From: an uncultured Acidobacteriota bacterium
Lineage (GTDB): Bacteria; Acidobacteriota; Blastocatellia; RBC074
DNA length: 64,000 bases
Assembly (NCBI GenBank): GCA_902825875.1
Contig: CADECP010000014.1
Location: forward strand, 1-64,000
Direction: 5' to 3'
The notes under the pieces are model-generated. The model saw only the letters and a program-made list of their open reading frames with translations. It did no database searches and was not told where the DNA came from. This document shows positions 49,244 to 57,690 of the stretch, in pieces. Made by a program: the position numbers and the translations under genes. How positions within the stretch are numbered: the first letter of the stretch is position 1; each line of letters starts with the position of its first letter.

Positions 49244-51391
49244 ATGACCGAAACTCACGAATCTGCATCGTTCTTTGCCAATTTGAGAATCAAGCTCATC
49301 TGGTTTTTCAACTGGCTGTACTTTTTGCGCTTCCCAATCTTTACGGCGGTGGCGTTGGTTGGATTGCCTTATCTGGGATTAGTTTCTTCGTTGAAATCCC
49401 TGCTGGCCAGTTTGTTCGTAACTGACAAATGGGGAATCTTTTTGGTCTCGTCGGTGGCGTTCACTACCGGCTGGGCAATTTTGACTACGTGGCGATTGAT
49501 CCGTTTATACGGAACCGCGCGATTCAAACTCGGCGAAGAAGCCGCCGAAACTACCGAACCCAGATTCAGCATCAATCTTCGACAAATGCTGGTTGCAGGA
49601 TTGCTGGCCGTGCCGGTGACTGCATCTGTGGTTTACAAAACGATTACCGAATCCGCCTACACGTCGGCAACAACTGCAATTTTGTTCGCGGTGTTGGGCT
49701 TGGCCGGATCGTTGTTGCTGTTTTTCCTGGCCGTGCTGTTACAGCTTTTCGTCAACTCTGAAACCAGAGCCAGGCAGTTGTACAAGGAATTGTTCATCGT
49801 CAGTTGGTTGCCGGTTTCGCTGATTGATTGGATAGCGCGAAAAGACCCGGTTGAAATGCCTAGCCGAACTTTGCGGAAGTTTCTGAAGAACATTCTCGGC
49901 GAAGGTTTTTTTGACGAACGCGAAGGCCGATTTCTGGCCGGGCACGGCATGGCAGCGGCGTTGCTTGTCGTCACTCTTGTGGTTTTCATACTGGCTGGAC
50001 AGTTCACTACCGTTGAAATGCCAGCGATTTTTTTCGTTGTGTTGTTGTTGATGTTGCTGTGCTGGGGGTTGAGCGGGCTGTCTTTCATGCTGGATCGGTT
50101 TCGAGTTCCGGTGATGCTGATCCTGATGGCGATTACATACATTTCCGACCCGAATTATTTTTACGACACGGGAAGCCACAAACCTTTGAAAATGCTGGCG
50201 CCGCAAGCCGTCCTGGCTTCGGGCGGAGCGGGGCCTAAAAAAGTCATTGTCGTCGCCACCGAAGGCGGCGGCATTCAGGCAGCAGCCTGGACGGCTCAAG
50301 TGTTGTCCGGCATTCAAAAAGAACGCCCGGATTTTGCCAACGCCGTTCGCGTCATCAGCTCGGTTTCAGGCGGTTCGGTCGGTTCGCTGTTTTTCGTCAA
50401 CAGCTACGATGCTCAGGCAGGCGCGCCAAATCCCGAAGCATTGGAATTGGTGGTGAAAATGTCCGAAGGCAACAGCCTGGACGAAGTCGCTCGCGGATTG
50501 GTCTATCACGATTTTTTCAACACTGTGCTGTTTGGGTTTTGGCCTTTTGGAGTAGATCGCGGCATCGCGCTGGAAGATTCCTGGGGGCGCAATTGCCAAA
50601 AAATTTGCGACGAATACCTGCTGGGCAAACCATCCGGCACGCCTTGCCCGGTGAATTGCCAGATGAAAGGAACCCTGGCGGCTTGGGCTGAAGATGTCGT
50701 AACCGGAAAACGCCCGGCCAATGTCTTCAATTCCACTGTCGTCGAAAACGGCGACCGTTTGTTGATTGCCAATACTGACGTTGAAAAACCGATTGATCGG
50801 CGCGGCAGAGTAAACATCGCCGAATTGTTAGGCGGCAAAGACGTTCAGGCCGACACCGCGGCACGATTGTCTGCGACATTCCCGTATGTGTCTCCGGCAG
50901 CACGGTCACGCGAAAACAAACCCGATGGCGCAATGCTGCACGCTGTGGACGGCGGGTATTACGACAACTACGGCATGACCAGTCTGGTGGAATGGCTGAA
51001 CAATGCTCTGCTGGAAAACCTGATTTCCGAAGTTTTGGTGATTCAGATTCACAGCTTCCCGGAAATCACTTCCAGCGAACCTCCGCCCGGCTACATTTCG
51101 CAATTGCTGGCTCCGGTCGAAACTCTGCTGAACATACGAACATCGGCGCAGGCTTCGCACAAAGAAATCGAATTCCGGTTGTTGCAGGAAAAATGGCAAG
51201 GCCAGGTTCAAAGCGCGACGTTCCGGTTTTGCTGCCTGCCGGCCAAAGATGGCGCAAAGAATTGTTACGACCCTCCGCTGACCTGGAAATTGACCGACGA
51301 CGAAAAAGCGAAAGTCGCCGCTTGCTGGACGAACGGCAGCCAGAACGGCGAACTACAAAAAGTCATGAACTTTCTGTCCGCAATGAAATAG
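49244..51391 (+). CDS. Membrane-anchored patatin-like phospholipase
   Basis: A 715-residue protein with about six to seven N-terminal membrane helices (for example FPIFTAVALVGLPYLGLV, AILFAVLGLAGSLLLFFLAV, AALLVVTLVVFILAG, FFVVLLLMLLCWGL) followed by a cytoplasmic patatin-like domain from about residue 330. Motifs: oxyanion ATEGGGIQAAAW, nucleophile region ISSVSGGSVGS (GxSxG with the first Gly as Ser) and catalytic VDGGYYDNYG. This is a Ser-Asp dyad phospholipase/esterase fold. AGGAGG precedes the ATG. Its neighbours are hisIE and trpE with no functional link evident. Confidence 0.87.
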   Translation: MTETHESASFFANLRIKLIWFFNWLYFLRFPIFTAVALVGLPYLGLVSSLKSLLASLFVTDKWGIFLVSSVAFTTGWAILTTWRLIRLYGTARFKLGEEAAETTEPRFSINLRQMLVAGLLAVPVTASVVYKTITESAYTSATTAILFAVLGLAGSLLLFFLAVLLQLFVNSETRARQLYKELFIVSWLPVSLIDWIARKDPVEMPSRTLRKFLKNILGEGFFDEREGRFLAGHGMAAALLVVTLVVFILAGQFTTVEMPAIFFVVLLLMLLCWGLSGLSFMLDRFRVPVMLILMAITYISDPNYFYDTGSHKPLKMLAPQAVLASGGAGPKKVIVVATEGGGIQAAAWTAQVLSGIQKERPDFANAVRVISSVSGGSVGSLFFVNSYDAQAGAPNPEALELVVKMSEGNSLDEVARGLVYHDFFNTVLFGFWPFGVDRGIALEDSWGRNCQKICDEYLLGKPSGTPCPVNCQMKGTLAAWAEDVVTGKRPANVFNSTVVENGDRLLIANTDVEKPIDRRGRVNIAELLGGKDVQADTAARLSATFPYVSPAARSRENKPDGAMLHAVDGGYYDNYGMTSLVEWLNNALLENLISEVLVIQIHSFPEITSSEPPPGYISQLLAPVETLLNIRTSAQASHKEIEFRLLQEKWQGQVQSATFRFCCLPAKDGAKNCYDPPLTWKLTDDEKAKVAACWTNGSQNGELQKVMNFLSAMK

Positions 51392-51479
51392 AAAAACTTG
51401 AATCGGAACAGGCAACATTGGGACAGAGCGCAAGAAAACAGAATGAACACTGATGTCAGGACACTTTTCGTTATCAACC

Positions 51480-51549
51480 ATCAGACAAGAAAATGTAGGA
51501 AAGGAAAATCAGAGTTCTTATCTTCCTTTCCCACATTTTCCTGTCTGAT
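51480..51549. terminator. Long imperfect stem (terminator or repeat)
   Basis: Arms 51480-51507 and 51522-51549, about 28 bp with a few mismatches (ATCAGACA at one end, TGTCTGAT at the other). A TTTTTT run occurs at 51560-51565. It may terminate the patatin-like gene or control entry into trpE. Confidence 0.55.
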
Positions 51550-51618
51550 GACCCAATTGTTTTTTGCCATCATTGGTTTTCAAACGTCTCAAACAAAATG
51601 TGTCCAGACATCTGGGAT

Positions 51619-51719
51619 GAACAAGATTTTTGACAGGATTGACAGGGCTTCAACAGGTGAGGACATCCTGCCAAGTCTGAGTCCTGTTCATCCTGAACAA
51701 AAATCCTGTCAATCCTGTT
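51619..51719. repeat. Nine-base-unit inverted repeats (ACAGGATTG type)
   Basis: TGACAGGATTGACAGG on the left (51630-51646) and CCTGTCAATCCTGTT on the right (51705-51719), with an inner GGACATCC/AGGAT-like set. The unit period is nine bases, unlike the heptamer arrays. Such AATCCTGT repeats are common in environmental bacteria in my memory; function unknown. Confidence 0.7.
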
Positions 51720-51754
51720 TCAAAGTTTTTTGCTTCGATTTAGCTCCAAATTTT

Positions 51755-53281
51755 ATGTCTTCAATTTCTCCTTCAACGTACGAAGAATTTCTTTCGCTCG
51801 CTGCCGAAGGAACGGTGGTTCCGCTGGTCAAAACCGTAATGGCGGATTTGCTGACGCCGGTTTCGGCTTTCTTGCGAATCGAACGCCAATCGCCGCGCGC
51901 TTTTTTGCTGGAATCAGTCGAAGGCGGCGAAAAGATCGCGCGCTATTCGTTTCTGGGCTGCGCTCCGCACACGATTGTTCGCGCGCGAAACCGGTTCGGA
52001 ACCAAGAGCGATAGCGGCCGGGTTGATGTTTCAATCGAACGCTCAGACGGCAGTCAGGAAATTGTCGAACGTCCAATGTTGGACGTGCTGCGCGGCCTGA
52101 TGCGCGAACACAAGCCGGTCAAAGTTTCTGGATTGCCGCCGTTTTCCTGCGGAGCGGTCGGGTATTTTGGCTACGATGCCGTGCGCTGGTTCGAGCGATT
52201 GCCGAATCAAGCAAAGGACGATCTGAACATTGACACAGCCGTGGTCATGTTCTTTTCCAGCGTCCTGGCCTTCGATCACGTCAAACATCAGATTCACATC
52301 ATCGCCAATGTCTTTACTGACGGAGAGCGAGACGGCGAAAAGCTGCGCGACAAATACATCGCCGCTTGCAGCGAAATTGCACGGCTCGAAGCTTCGTTGG
52401 CTGCGCCGATTGAACCGCCGCCTTTGGCCAGAAGAGCCGAATCGCCGCAGATTCGCTCCAACATGACTAAGGAGTATTACGTTTCGGCGATTGAGCGGGT
52501 CAAAGAATTCATCAAAGCCGGCGACGCTTTTCAGGTGGTTTTCGCTCAGCGGTTCGAGACTGACATCACGGTTCATCCATTCCAGATTTATCGCGCGCTG
52601 CGAGTCGTCAATCCTTCGCCGTACATGTTTTTCCTGAAACTCGGCGGCGAAGAAACAGTGCTCGGAGCTTCGCCGGAAATGTTGGTGCGATGCACAGGTC
52701 GCCAATTGGAATATCGCCCGATTGCCGGAACTCATCCGCGCGGAGCTACCGAAGCCGAAGATCGCCAACTGGAAGAACAATTGCTCAACGACGAAAAAGA
52801 ACGCGCCGAACACGTCATGCTGGTTGATCTTGGTCGCAACGATCTTGGCCGCGTAGCCGAATACGGCTCGGTCAAAGTCGCCGAACTGATGTTTGTCGAA
52901 CGTTTTTCGCACGTCATGCATTTGGTTTCGTCGTTGAAGGCTACGCTGCGCGAAGAACTGGATTGTTTCGACGCGCTGGCCGCCACCTTCCCTGCTGGCA
53001 CGGTTTCCGGCGCTCCCAAAGTCCGAGCTATGGAAATCATTGATGAACTGGAACCGACTCGGCGCGGAGCTTATGCCGGGTCGGTGCTGTATTTCGATTA
53101 TTCAGGAAACCTGGATTCGTGCATCGCTCTGCGAACGATGTACGCCCGCGGCAATCGGGCTTATGTTCAGGCTGGCGGCGGCATCGTCGCCGATTCCGTG
53201 CCGGAAACCGAGTTTCAGGAAACCATCAACAAATCTCGCGCATTGGTTCGCGCGATTGAAATGGCGGAGAAAGAGTTATGA
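51755..53281 (+). CDS. trpE: Anthranilate synthase component I
   Basis: TrpE makes anthranilate from chorismate, using ammonia from TrpG. The 508-residue protein starts MSSISPSTYEEFLSLAAEGT, the canonical TrpE beginning, so the 119 codons upstream are excluded. Visible: Trp feedback site FLLESVEGGEKIARYSFLG, GGAxxYxxYD-like FSCGAVGYFGYDAVRWFE, and the C-terminal catalytic core (SPEMLVRCTGRQLEYRPIAG, DLGRNDLGRV, HVMHLVSSLKATL, PAGTVSGAPKVRAMEIIDEL, GGGIVADSVPETEFQET). The stop overlaps the next start (ATGA). trpG lies two genes further on. Confidence 0.97.
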   Translation: MSSISPSTYEEFLSLAAEGTVVPLVKTVMADLLTPVSAFLRIERQSPRAFLLESVEGGEKIARYSFLGCAPHTIVRARNRFGTKSDSGRVDVSIERSDGSQEIVERPMLDVLRGLMREHKPVKVSGLPPFSCGAVGYFGYDAVRWFERLPNQAKDDLNIDTAVVMFFSSVLAFDHVKHQIHIIANVFTDGERDGEKLRDKYIAACSEIARLEASLAAPIEPPPLARRAESPQIRSNMTKEYYVSAIERVKEFIKAGDAFQVVFAQRFETDITVHPFQIYRALRVVNPSPYMFFLKLGGEETVLGASPEMLVRCTGRQLEYRPIAGTHPRGATEAEDRQLEEQLLNDEKERAEHVMLVDLGRNDLGRVAEYGSVKVAELMFVERFSHVMHLVSSLKATLREELDCFDALAATFPAGTVSGAPKVRAMEIIDELEPTRRGAYAGSVLYFDYSGNLDSCIALRTMYARGNRAYVQAGGGIVADSVPETEFQETINKSRALVRAIEMAEKEL

Positions 53282-54495
53282 AAAGATTGCGGATTTTGTC
53301 GGGATGGAGAGACGGAAAGAGAGAGAGGGAGAGGGAAAAATGCTACCTATCCCTCTGTCTCTTCATCCCTCTGTCTCTCTGTCTGTTGCTATTGAGTTAT
53401 GCCACAGTGCTGGCGCAAGTTCCGCCTGCGCGAAAGAAAAACGCTCCTCCGCCCGGAGCCGAACCGCCGCCGATTTCGTTGGAAGAAGCCGCCAAAGTCG
53501 AAGCCGTCATCACCACCGAACTCGGCGTCATTCGATTTGAGTTTTATCCGTCCAAAGCGCCGAAACACGTTCAGGCTTTTGTCAAAAATGCCAAAGCCGG
53601 GTTTTACGATGGCTCGGCGTTTCATCGCGCCATCAGGCTGGGCATCATCCAAGGCGGCGATCCGCTGTTGAAAGACCCGAAAACTCCGCGCGCGAAATGG
53701 GGCAGCGGCGCACTGAATCAATTGCCGGATGAGATCAGCGACGTGAAACACGTCACCGGCACGGTTTCGACCGTTCGCATTCCCGGCAAAGCCAACAGCG
53801 GCGGCGCGCAATTTTTCATCTGCGCTTCGGCGCAAACGGCGCTTGATGGACAGTTTTCGGCGTTCGGCCAGGTCACCGAAGGCATCGAAGTCGTGGACGC
53901 CATCTCTCAAGCCGAAGCCAATGACGATCAAATCCTCAAATCGCCGATCAAAATCGTCAGCGTCAAAATCGAACCTAAACGCGAAGAACCGTTCAAGGAC
54001 GCAACGGTTGACGAAATGCGAAAAGAAGTCATTTTGCGAACCAGCTTGGGCGACATTACCGTTGCGCTGGAACCGGACCTGGCTCCGGAACACGTCCGCA
54101 ACTTTTTGAAATTAGTGCAGACAGGTTGGTACGACAAAACCGTTTTTCATCGCGTCGTTCCCGGCTTCGTCATTCAAGGCGGAATGGGAGCCGGTCGTCC
54201 CGGCGGACAGGTGCATTACGCCGACAAATGGGTTCGCAACGTTAAAGGCGAATTCAGTCAGGTGCGTAAACACATTCGCGGAACGCTTTCGATGGCGCGC
54301 GCTAACGATCCCGATTCAGCTTTGACATCATTCTTTCTCGTGCTGGCTCCGGCGACGAACCTGGACGGCAAGTACTCCATCTTCGGCAAAGTCGTTGACG
54401 GCTTTGAAGTGTTGGACAAGATCGAAAAAGTCCCGCGCAACGGCGAAGCCCCAACCGAGCGCGTCGAACTGATTGAAGCCGTCATCAAACCCTAA
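53278..54495 (+). CDS. Exported protein with two cyclophilin domains
   Basis: A 405-residue peptidyl-prolyl cis-trans isomerase-like protein. Two cyclophilin domains: about 80-235 (YDGSAFHRAIRLGIIQGGDP, GGAQFFICASAQTALDGQFS, FGQVTEGIEVVDAI) and about 250-400 (YDKTVFHRVVPGFVIQGG, SFFLVLAPATNLDGKYSIFG). Both keep FHR and the Gln of IQGG; the aromatic site differs between them. The N-terminus acts as a signal: basic n-region GKREREREK followed by hydrophobic YLSLCLFIPLSLCLLLL. Both parts are coded by complementary low-complexity DNA. The ATG overlaps the trpE stop, so expression is tied to trpE. Confidence 0.9.
   Translation: MKRLRILSGWRDGKREREREKCYLSLCLFIPLSLCLLLLSYATVLAQVPPARKKNAPPPGAEPPPISLEEAAKVEAVITTELGVIRFEFYPSKAPKHVQAFVKNAKAGFYDGSAFHRAIRLGIIQGGDPLLKDPKTPRAKWGSGALNQLPDEISDVKHVTGTVSTVRIPGKANSGGAQFFICASAQTALDGQFSAFGQVTEGIEVVDAISQAEANDDQILKSPIKIVSVKIEPKREEPFKDATVDEMRKEVILRTSLGDITVALEPDLAPEHVRNFLKLVQTGWYDKTVFHRVVPGFVIQGGMGAGRPGGQVHYADKWVRNVKGEFSQVRKHIRGTLSMARANDPDSALTSFFLVLAPATNLDGKYSIFGKVVDGFEVLDKIEKVPRNGEAPTERVELIEAVIKP
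53302..53385. repeat. Purine/pyrimidine dyad coding for the signal peptide
   Basis: A purine-rich stretch (53302-53336, GGATGGA, GAGACGG, GAGAGGG units) faces a pyrimidine-rich one (53351-53385, CCCTCTGTCTCT twice). The two are roughly complementary and flank a 14-base centre. They encode the charged and hydrophobic parts of the cyclophilin signal peptide. Confidence 0.65.
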
Positions 54496-54531
54496 CTGGC
54501 CTAAGCCTGTTTTCAATCGGAGAAAAGAATC

Positions 54532-55416
54532 GTGAGAAAAACAGTTTTACTTGCCATTGCCTGGCTGATGCTGCCAGCGGTTTGTTTGGCACAAGATTCG
54601 CCGCCTGCGGCGCAATCTCCGCGCATTTCCACACTGGAAGAAATCAGCGCCGAATTCGATAGCGTTCCCTGCAAAGACAAAGATCGCTTGGCCGCAGTCA
54701 AATCCCTGTTTGAAAAAATGGGAGCCAAACCTGAAGAAATTACTGTCGAAAAGGCAGGATCGGCAGAAAATGTGGTAGTCAAAATCGCCGGAGCCTCTGC
54801 AACAGAGGAAAAGGTCGTCATCGGTGCTCATTTCGACAAAACGGCTGACGGTTGCGGTGCAATTGATAACTGGAGCGGTGTGGTTTCTATTGCCCACATG
54901 TACCGCACCATGAAAACCTTAAAACCGGAGCGGACGCTAATTTTCGTCGGCTTCGGCGAAGAGGAAAAAGGCACAATCGGCTCCCGTGAAATGGTGGCTA
55001 AGATCAAAAAGGAAGAAATTGCCAGTTACTGCGCGATGATTAACATTGATAGTTTTGGAATGGCCATTCCACAAGCCGCCGACAATCTTTCCAGCAAGTC
55101 GTTGATTGACGCCTCAGCCAACATCGCCAAAGAAATGGGAGTTCAATTTGCACACGCCAACATTCAAGGCGGGAGCGATTCCGGGCCTTTCCTCAGCAAA
55201 AAGATCCCGGCGATTACGCTCCATGGCCTGACCAATGACTGGCCTAAAGTTCTGCACAGCAGCAACGACATCGCCAAAAACGTGAACCGCCAGAGTGTTT
55301 ACATTGGTTATCGCCTGGGGTTGATGTTGCTGGCCAAAGTGGACGGTTCTGCCTGCGATGCCTTTCGAGAAACCAAAGAAGACAAAAAGGCCAAAGGGGG
55401 AACGGAAAAGAAATGA
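54532..55416 (+). CDS. Exported M28 family peptidase (short form)
   Basis: A 294-residue zinc peptidase with signal [21 protein letters not shown]. Metal ligands: [20 protein letters not shown] (His, Asp), [14 protein letters not shown] (Glu pair), NIDSFGM (Asp) and [12 protein letters not shown] (His). It is a minimal catalytic-domain form without a PA insert. The start is GTG 54532 with GGAGAAAAGAATC upstream. It lies between the cyclophilin gene and trpG, whose ATG overlaps its stop (ATGA). A role in tryptophan synthesis is not expected. Confidence 0.9.
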   Translation: MRKTVLLAIAWLMLPAVCLAQDSPPAAQSPRISTLEEISAEFDSVPCKDKDRLAAVKSLFEKMGAKPEEITVEKAGSAENVVVKIAGASATEEKVVIGAHFDKTADGCGAIDNWSGVVSIAHMYRTMKTLKPERTLIFVGFGEEEKGTIGSREMVAKIKKEEIASYCAMINIDSFGMAIPQAADNLSSKSLIDASANIAKEMGVQFAHANIQGGSDSGPFLSKKIPAITLHGLTNDWPKVLHSSNDIAKNVNRQSVYIGYRLGLMLLAKVDGSACDAFRETKEDKKAKGGTEKK

Positions 55417-55982
55417 TTCTGGTGATAGATAACTACGATTCGTTTACTTACAACCTGGTGCAATATCTGGGTGAGCTTGGCGCGGATGTCAAAGTCGTTC
55501 GTAACGATCAAGTCGGCGTCGAAGATGTAGAGGCCATGAAGCCTGAACGCATTTTGCTGTCGCCCGGCCCTTGCACGCCGAACGAAGCCGGAATCACTTT
55601 GGACGTGATTCGCCATTTTGCAGGCAAACTGCCGCTGCTGGGAGTTTGTCTCGGCCATCAAGCGATGGGGCAAGCTTTCGGCGGCGAGGTCATTCGCGCG
55701 CCGTATCTGATGCACGGCAAAACCAGCCAGATTCTTCACGACGGCAAAACGATTTTTGAAGGCATCGGCAATCCGTTCACGGCTACGCGGTATCATTCGC
55801 TGATTGTCGAACGCAGCAGCATTCCGGCGAATGTCGAAGTGACTGCGACGACTTCGGATGGCTTGGTAATGGGATTGCGCCACAAAGAATTTCCGGCTTG
55901 CGAAGGCGTGCAGTTCCATCCCGAATCCATCATGACTACCGAAGGAAAAAAGCTGTTGGCGAATTTCCTGAAACTGAACTGA
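55413..55982 (+). CDS. trpG: Anthranilate synthase component II (glutamine amidotransferase)
   Basis: TrpG supplies ammonia from glutamine to TrpE. The 189-residue class I amidotransferase has the triad: Cys in [15 protein letters not shown], His and Glu in [14 protein letters not shown]; start [20 protein letters not shown] is canonical. It may also serve folate synthesis (PabA), as in many bacteria. The ATG overlaps the M28 peptidase stop by 4 bases. A toxin-antitoxin-like pair separates it from trpD. Confidence 0.97.
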   Translation: MILVIDNYDSFTYNLVQYLGELGADVKVVRNDQVGVEDVEAMKPERILLSPGPCTPNEAGITLDVIRHFAGKLPLLGVCLGHQAMGQAFGGEVIRAPYLMHGKTSQILHDGKTIFEGIGNPFTATRYHSLIVERSSIPANVEVTATTSDGLVMGLRHKEFPACEGVQFHPESIMTTEGKKLLANFLKLN

Positions 55983-55989
55983 GTTGTAT

Positions 55990-56460
55990 ATGGCTAAGGT
56001 GTACCTTGAAACCAGTTTCATTAGCTACCTTGTCGCGCGTCCAAGCCGCGACTTGATCATGGCGGCTCATCAACAAACCACACGCGAATGGTGGGAAAAA
56101 GAGCGTCTGAAGCATGAGGTTTATTCCTCTGACGCCGTTTGGGAGGAAGCACGACGAGGCGACCCAGTTGGAGCCGCAAGCCGTTTGTCAGTTCTGGCTG
56201 ATTTGCCAATCTTGGCGGTGTCTGATGAAACAGAAGAACTGGCAAGAAGACTCATCAGCAAACATGCGCTTCCACAAAAAGCTTTCCTCGACGCGATTCA
56301 CATCGCGGTTGCTTCTGTTTATGGTATGGACTATCTGTTGACCTGGAACTGTAAGCATATTGCCAATCTGACGATGAGGAGCGCAATTGAGAAAACTTGT
56401 CCTGAGGCTGGCTATGATCCGCCGGTCATTGGCACGCCGGAAGAATTTGAGGAGTCGTAA
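55990..56460 (+). CDS. PIN-domain toxin-like protein (VapC family)
   Basis: A 156-residue PIN-domain protein starting MAKVYLETSFISYLVARPSR. Acidic residues in PIN positions: the Glu of YLETS (normal in this branch), Glu in SSDAVWEEARRGD, Asp in FLDAIHIAVA, and the LLTWNCKHIANL segment. VapC-type toxins are RNases that cut tRNA or rRNA. ATG 55990 is preferred to TTG 55984. It starts 7 bases after the trpG stop and overlaps the downstream antitoxin-like gene (TAATG), a toxin-first order. The pair interrupts the trp genes. Confidence 0.85.
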   Translation: MAKVYLETSFISYLVARPSRDLIMAAHQQTTREWWEKERLKHEVYSSDAVWEEARRGDPVGAASRLSVLADLPILAVSDETEELARRLISKHALPQKAFLDAIHIAVASVYGMDYLLTWNCKHIANLTMRSAIEKTCPEAGYDPPVIGTPEEFEES

Positions 56461-56681
56461 TGTTTAATGACCCAATCATCGAAGAGTTGCACAAAATCCG
56501 TGAACAAATTGCGGCAGAATCTAACTATGACCTGCATGAAATAGTTGAATCGCTCCGCCGTTCGCAGCGTGAGACTGGCAGAGAAGTGGTAACTCTGCCG
56601 CCGAAGCTGGTTACGGCTGCAACCGAAACAGGCGACCAAGCAAAAGTAGAAACTCTTTCCGCAACTAACAGTGCTTCCTGA
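56460..56681 (+). CDS. Probable antitoxin partner of the PIN toxin
   Basis: A 73-residue protein starting MFNDPIIEELHKIREQIAAE, the typical beginning of short antitoxin-like partners of PIN toxins (IxEExHxxRExxAxExxxD). It is helical and charged and has no clear DNA-binding motif. It overlaps the toxin stop (TAATG) and runs 11 bases into trpD. Its final residues (SATNSAS) are therefore read from DNA that also starts trpD. Confidence 0.75.
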   Translation: MFNDPIIEELHKIREQIAAESNYDLHEIVESLRRSQRETGREVVTLPPKLVTAATETGDQAKVETLSATNSAS

Positions 56682-57684
56682 TTTCCTCAACAAACTGATT
56701 GTCAAACAAGACCTGCCGCAGGTCGAAGCCGCCGCTTTGCTCGAAGCAATGTTGGGCGAATCGGCGACTGACGCGCAGATTTCCGCTGTCTTGATCGCTC
56801 TGGCCAGCAAAGGCGAAACCGAAGAAGAACTGGCTGGTTTTGCCGAAACCATGCGCGCTCGCAGTTCAAAAATTGCCAGCAAGCACGCTGCTTTTGTAGA
56901 CACTTGTGGGACTGGCGGCAGCACGGCCAAGACATTCAATGTTTCGACGGCGGCGGCTTTTGTGGTCGCTTCGGCTGGATTGCCTGTGGCCAAACACGGA
57001 AACGTCGGTGTGACTTCAAAATCAGGAAGCGCCGATGTTTTACGCGCTCTGGGCGTCAAAGTTGATTTGCCGCCAGAACGAGTCACGGAAATTTTTGACG
57101 AACTCGGCGTCTGCTTTATGTTCGCGCCATTGCATCACGCGGCAACAAAACGAGTAGCGATGATTCGCCGCGAACTTGGTGTGCGAACGATTTTCAACTT
57201 GCTGGGGCCGCTGACCAATCCCGCCGGAGCGCCATTTCAAGTCATAGGCGTTTCGTCTGAACCAGGCTGCGAAAAAGTGGCGAAGGCGTTGGCTCGGCTG
57301 GGAATCAAACGGGCTTGGGTTGTGCGTGGAACAGATGGTTTGGATGAAATTACGCTGGCAGGCAAAACCGTTATTCACGAAGCAACCGCCGAGGGAGTTC
57401 GCCGCTTTGAAATTTCGCCGGGAGATTTCGGTTTGCAGCAATCATCGCTTGAACCCCTGCGCGGCGGCTCAGCCGAAGAAAATGCGACAACCATTCGCGC
57501 AGTGCTTTCCGGCGAACGAAAAGACGCGGCGCGCGATCTGGTAGTCATCAACGCGGCGGCCTCGCTCTTTGTCGCTGGCAAAGCAGAAAGCTTGTCAGCA
57601 GCGGCTGGACGCGCCGCTCAAGTTTTGGCCAGCGGCGAGGCGTTGGCGAAATTGGAGATGTTTGTTCGCGCAACACAAAAGTAA
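56671..57684 (+). CDS. trpD: Anthranilate phosphoribosyltransferase
   Basis: TrpD transfers phosphoribosyl from PRPP to anthranilate. The 337-residue protein shows VDTCGTGGSTAKTFNVSTAA (PRPP site), KHGNVGVTSKSGSADVLRAL, FMFAPLHHAATKRVAMIRRE, RTIFNLLGPLTNPAGAPFQV and GTDGLDEITLAG. GTG 56671 is the likely start: it gives the usual N-terminus and lies inside the antitoxin gene's last codons. trpC follows 6 bases later. Confidence 0.97.
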   Translation: MLPDFLNKLIVKQDLPQVEAAALLEAMLGESATDAQISAVLIALASKGETEEELAGFAETMRARSSKIASKHAAFVDTCGTGGSTAKTFNVSTAAAFVVASAGLPVAKHGNVGVTSKSGSADVLRALGVKVDLPPERVTEIFDELGVCFMFAPLHHAATKRVAMIRRELGVRTIFNLLGPLTNPAGAPFQVIGVSSEPGCEKVAKALARLGIKRAWVVRGTDGLDEITLAGKTVIHEATAEGVRRFEISPGDFGLQQSSLEPLRGGSAEENATTIRAVLSGERKDAARDLVVINAAASLFVAGKAESLSAAAGRAAQVLASGEALAKLEMFVRATQK

Positions 57685-57690
57685 AAATCT

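Larger units (their letters stand above)
51392..51754. other. Intergenic region upstream of trpE
   Basis: 363 bases without a supported gene. An open frame joins it to trpE (from TTG 51398) but its translation is low-complexity and repeat-derived. It contains two inverted-repeat blocks. I looked for a trp leader peptide with clustered Trp codons and saw none. Confidence 0.6.

Noticed and set aside
51398-51754. 119-codon extension of TrpE
   Set aside because: The translation is repeat-derived and has no TrpE similarity; MSSISPSTYEEF at 51755 is the canonical start.
51392-51754. trp attenuator with leader peptide
   Set aside because: No short frame with clustered Trp codons was found; the stems look like repeat elements or a terminator.
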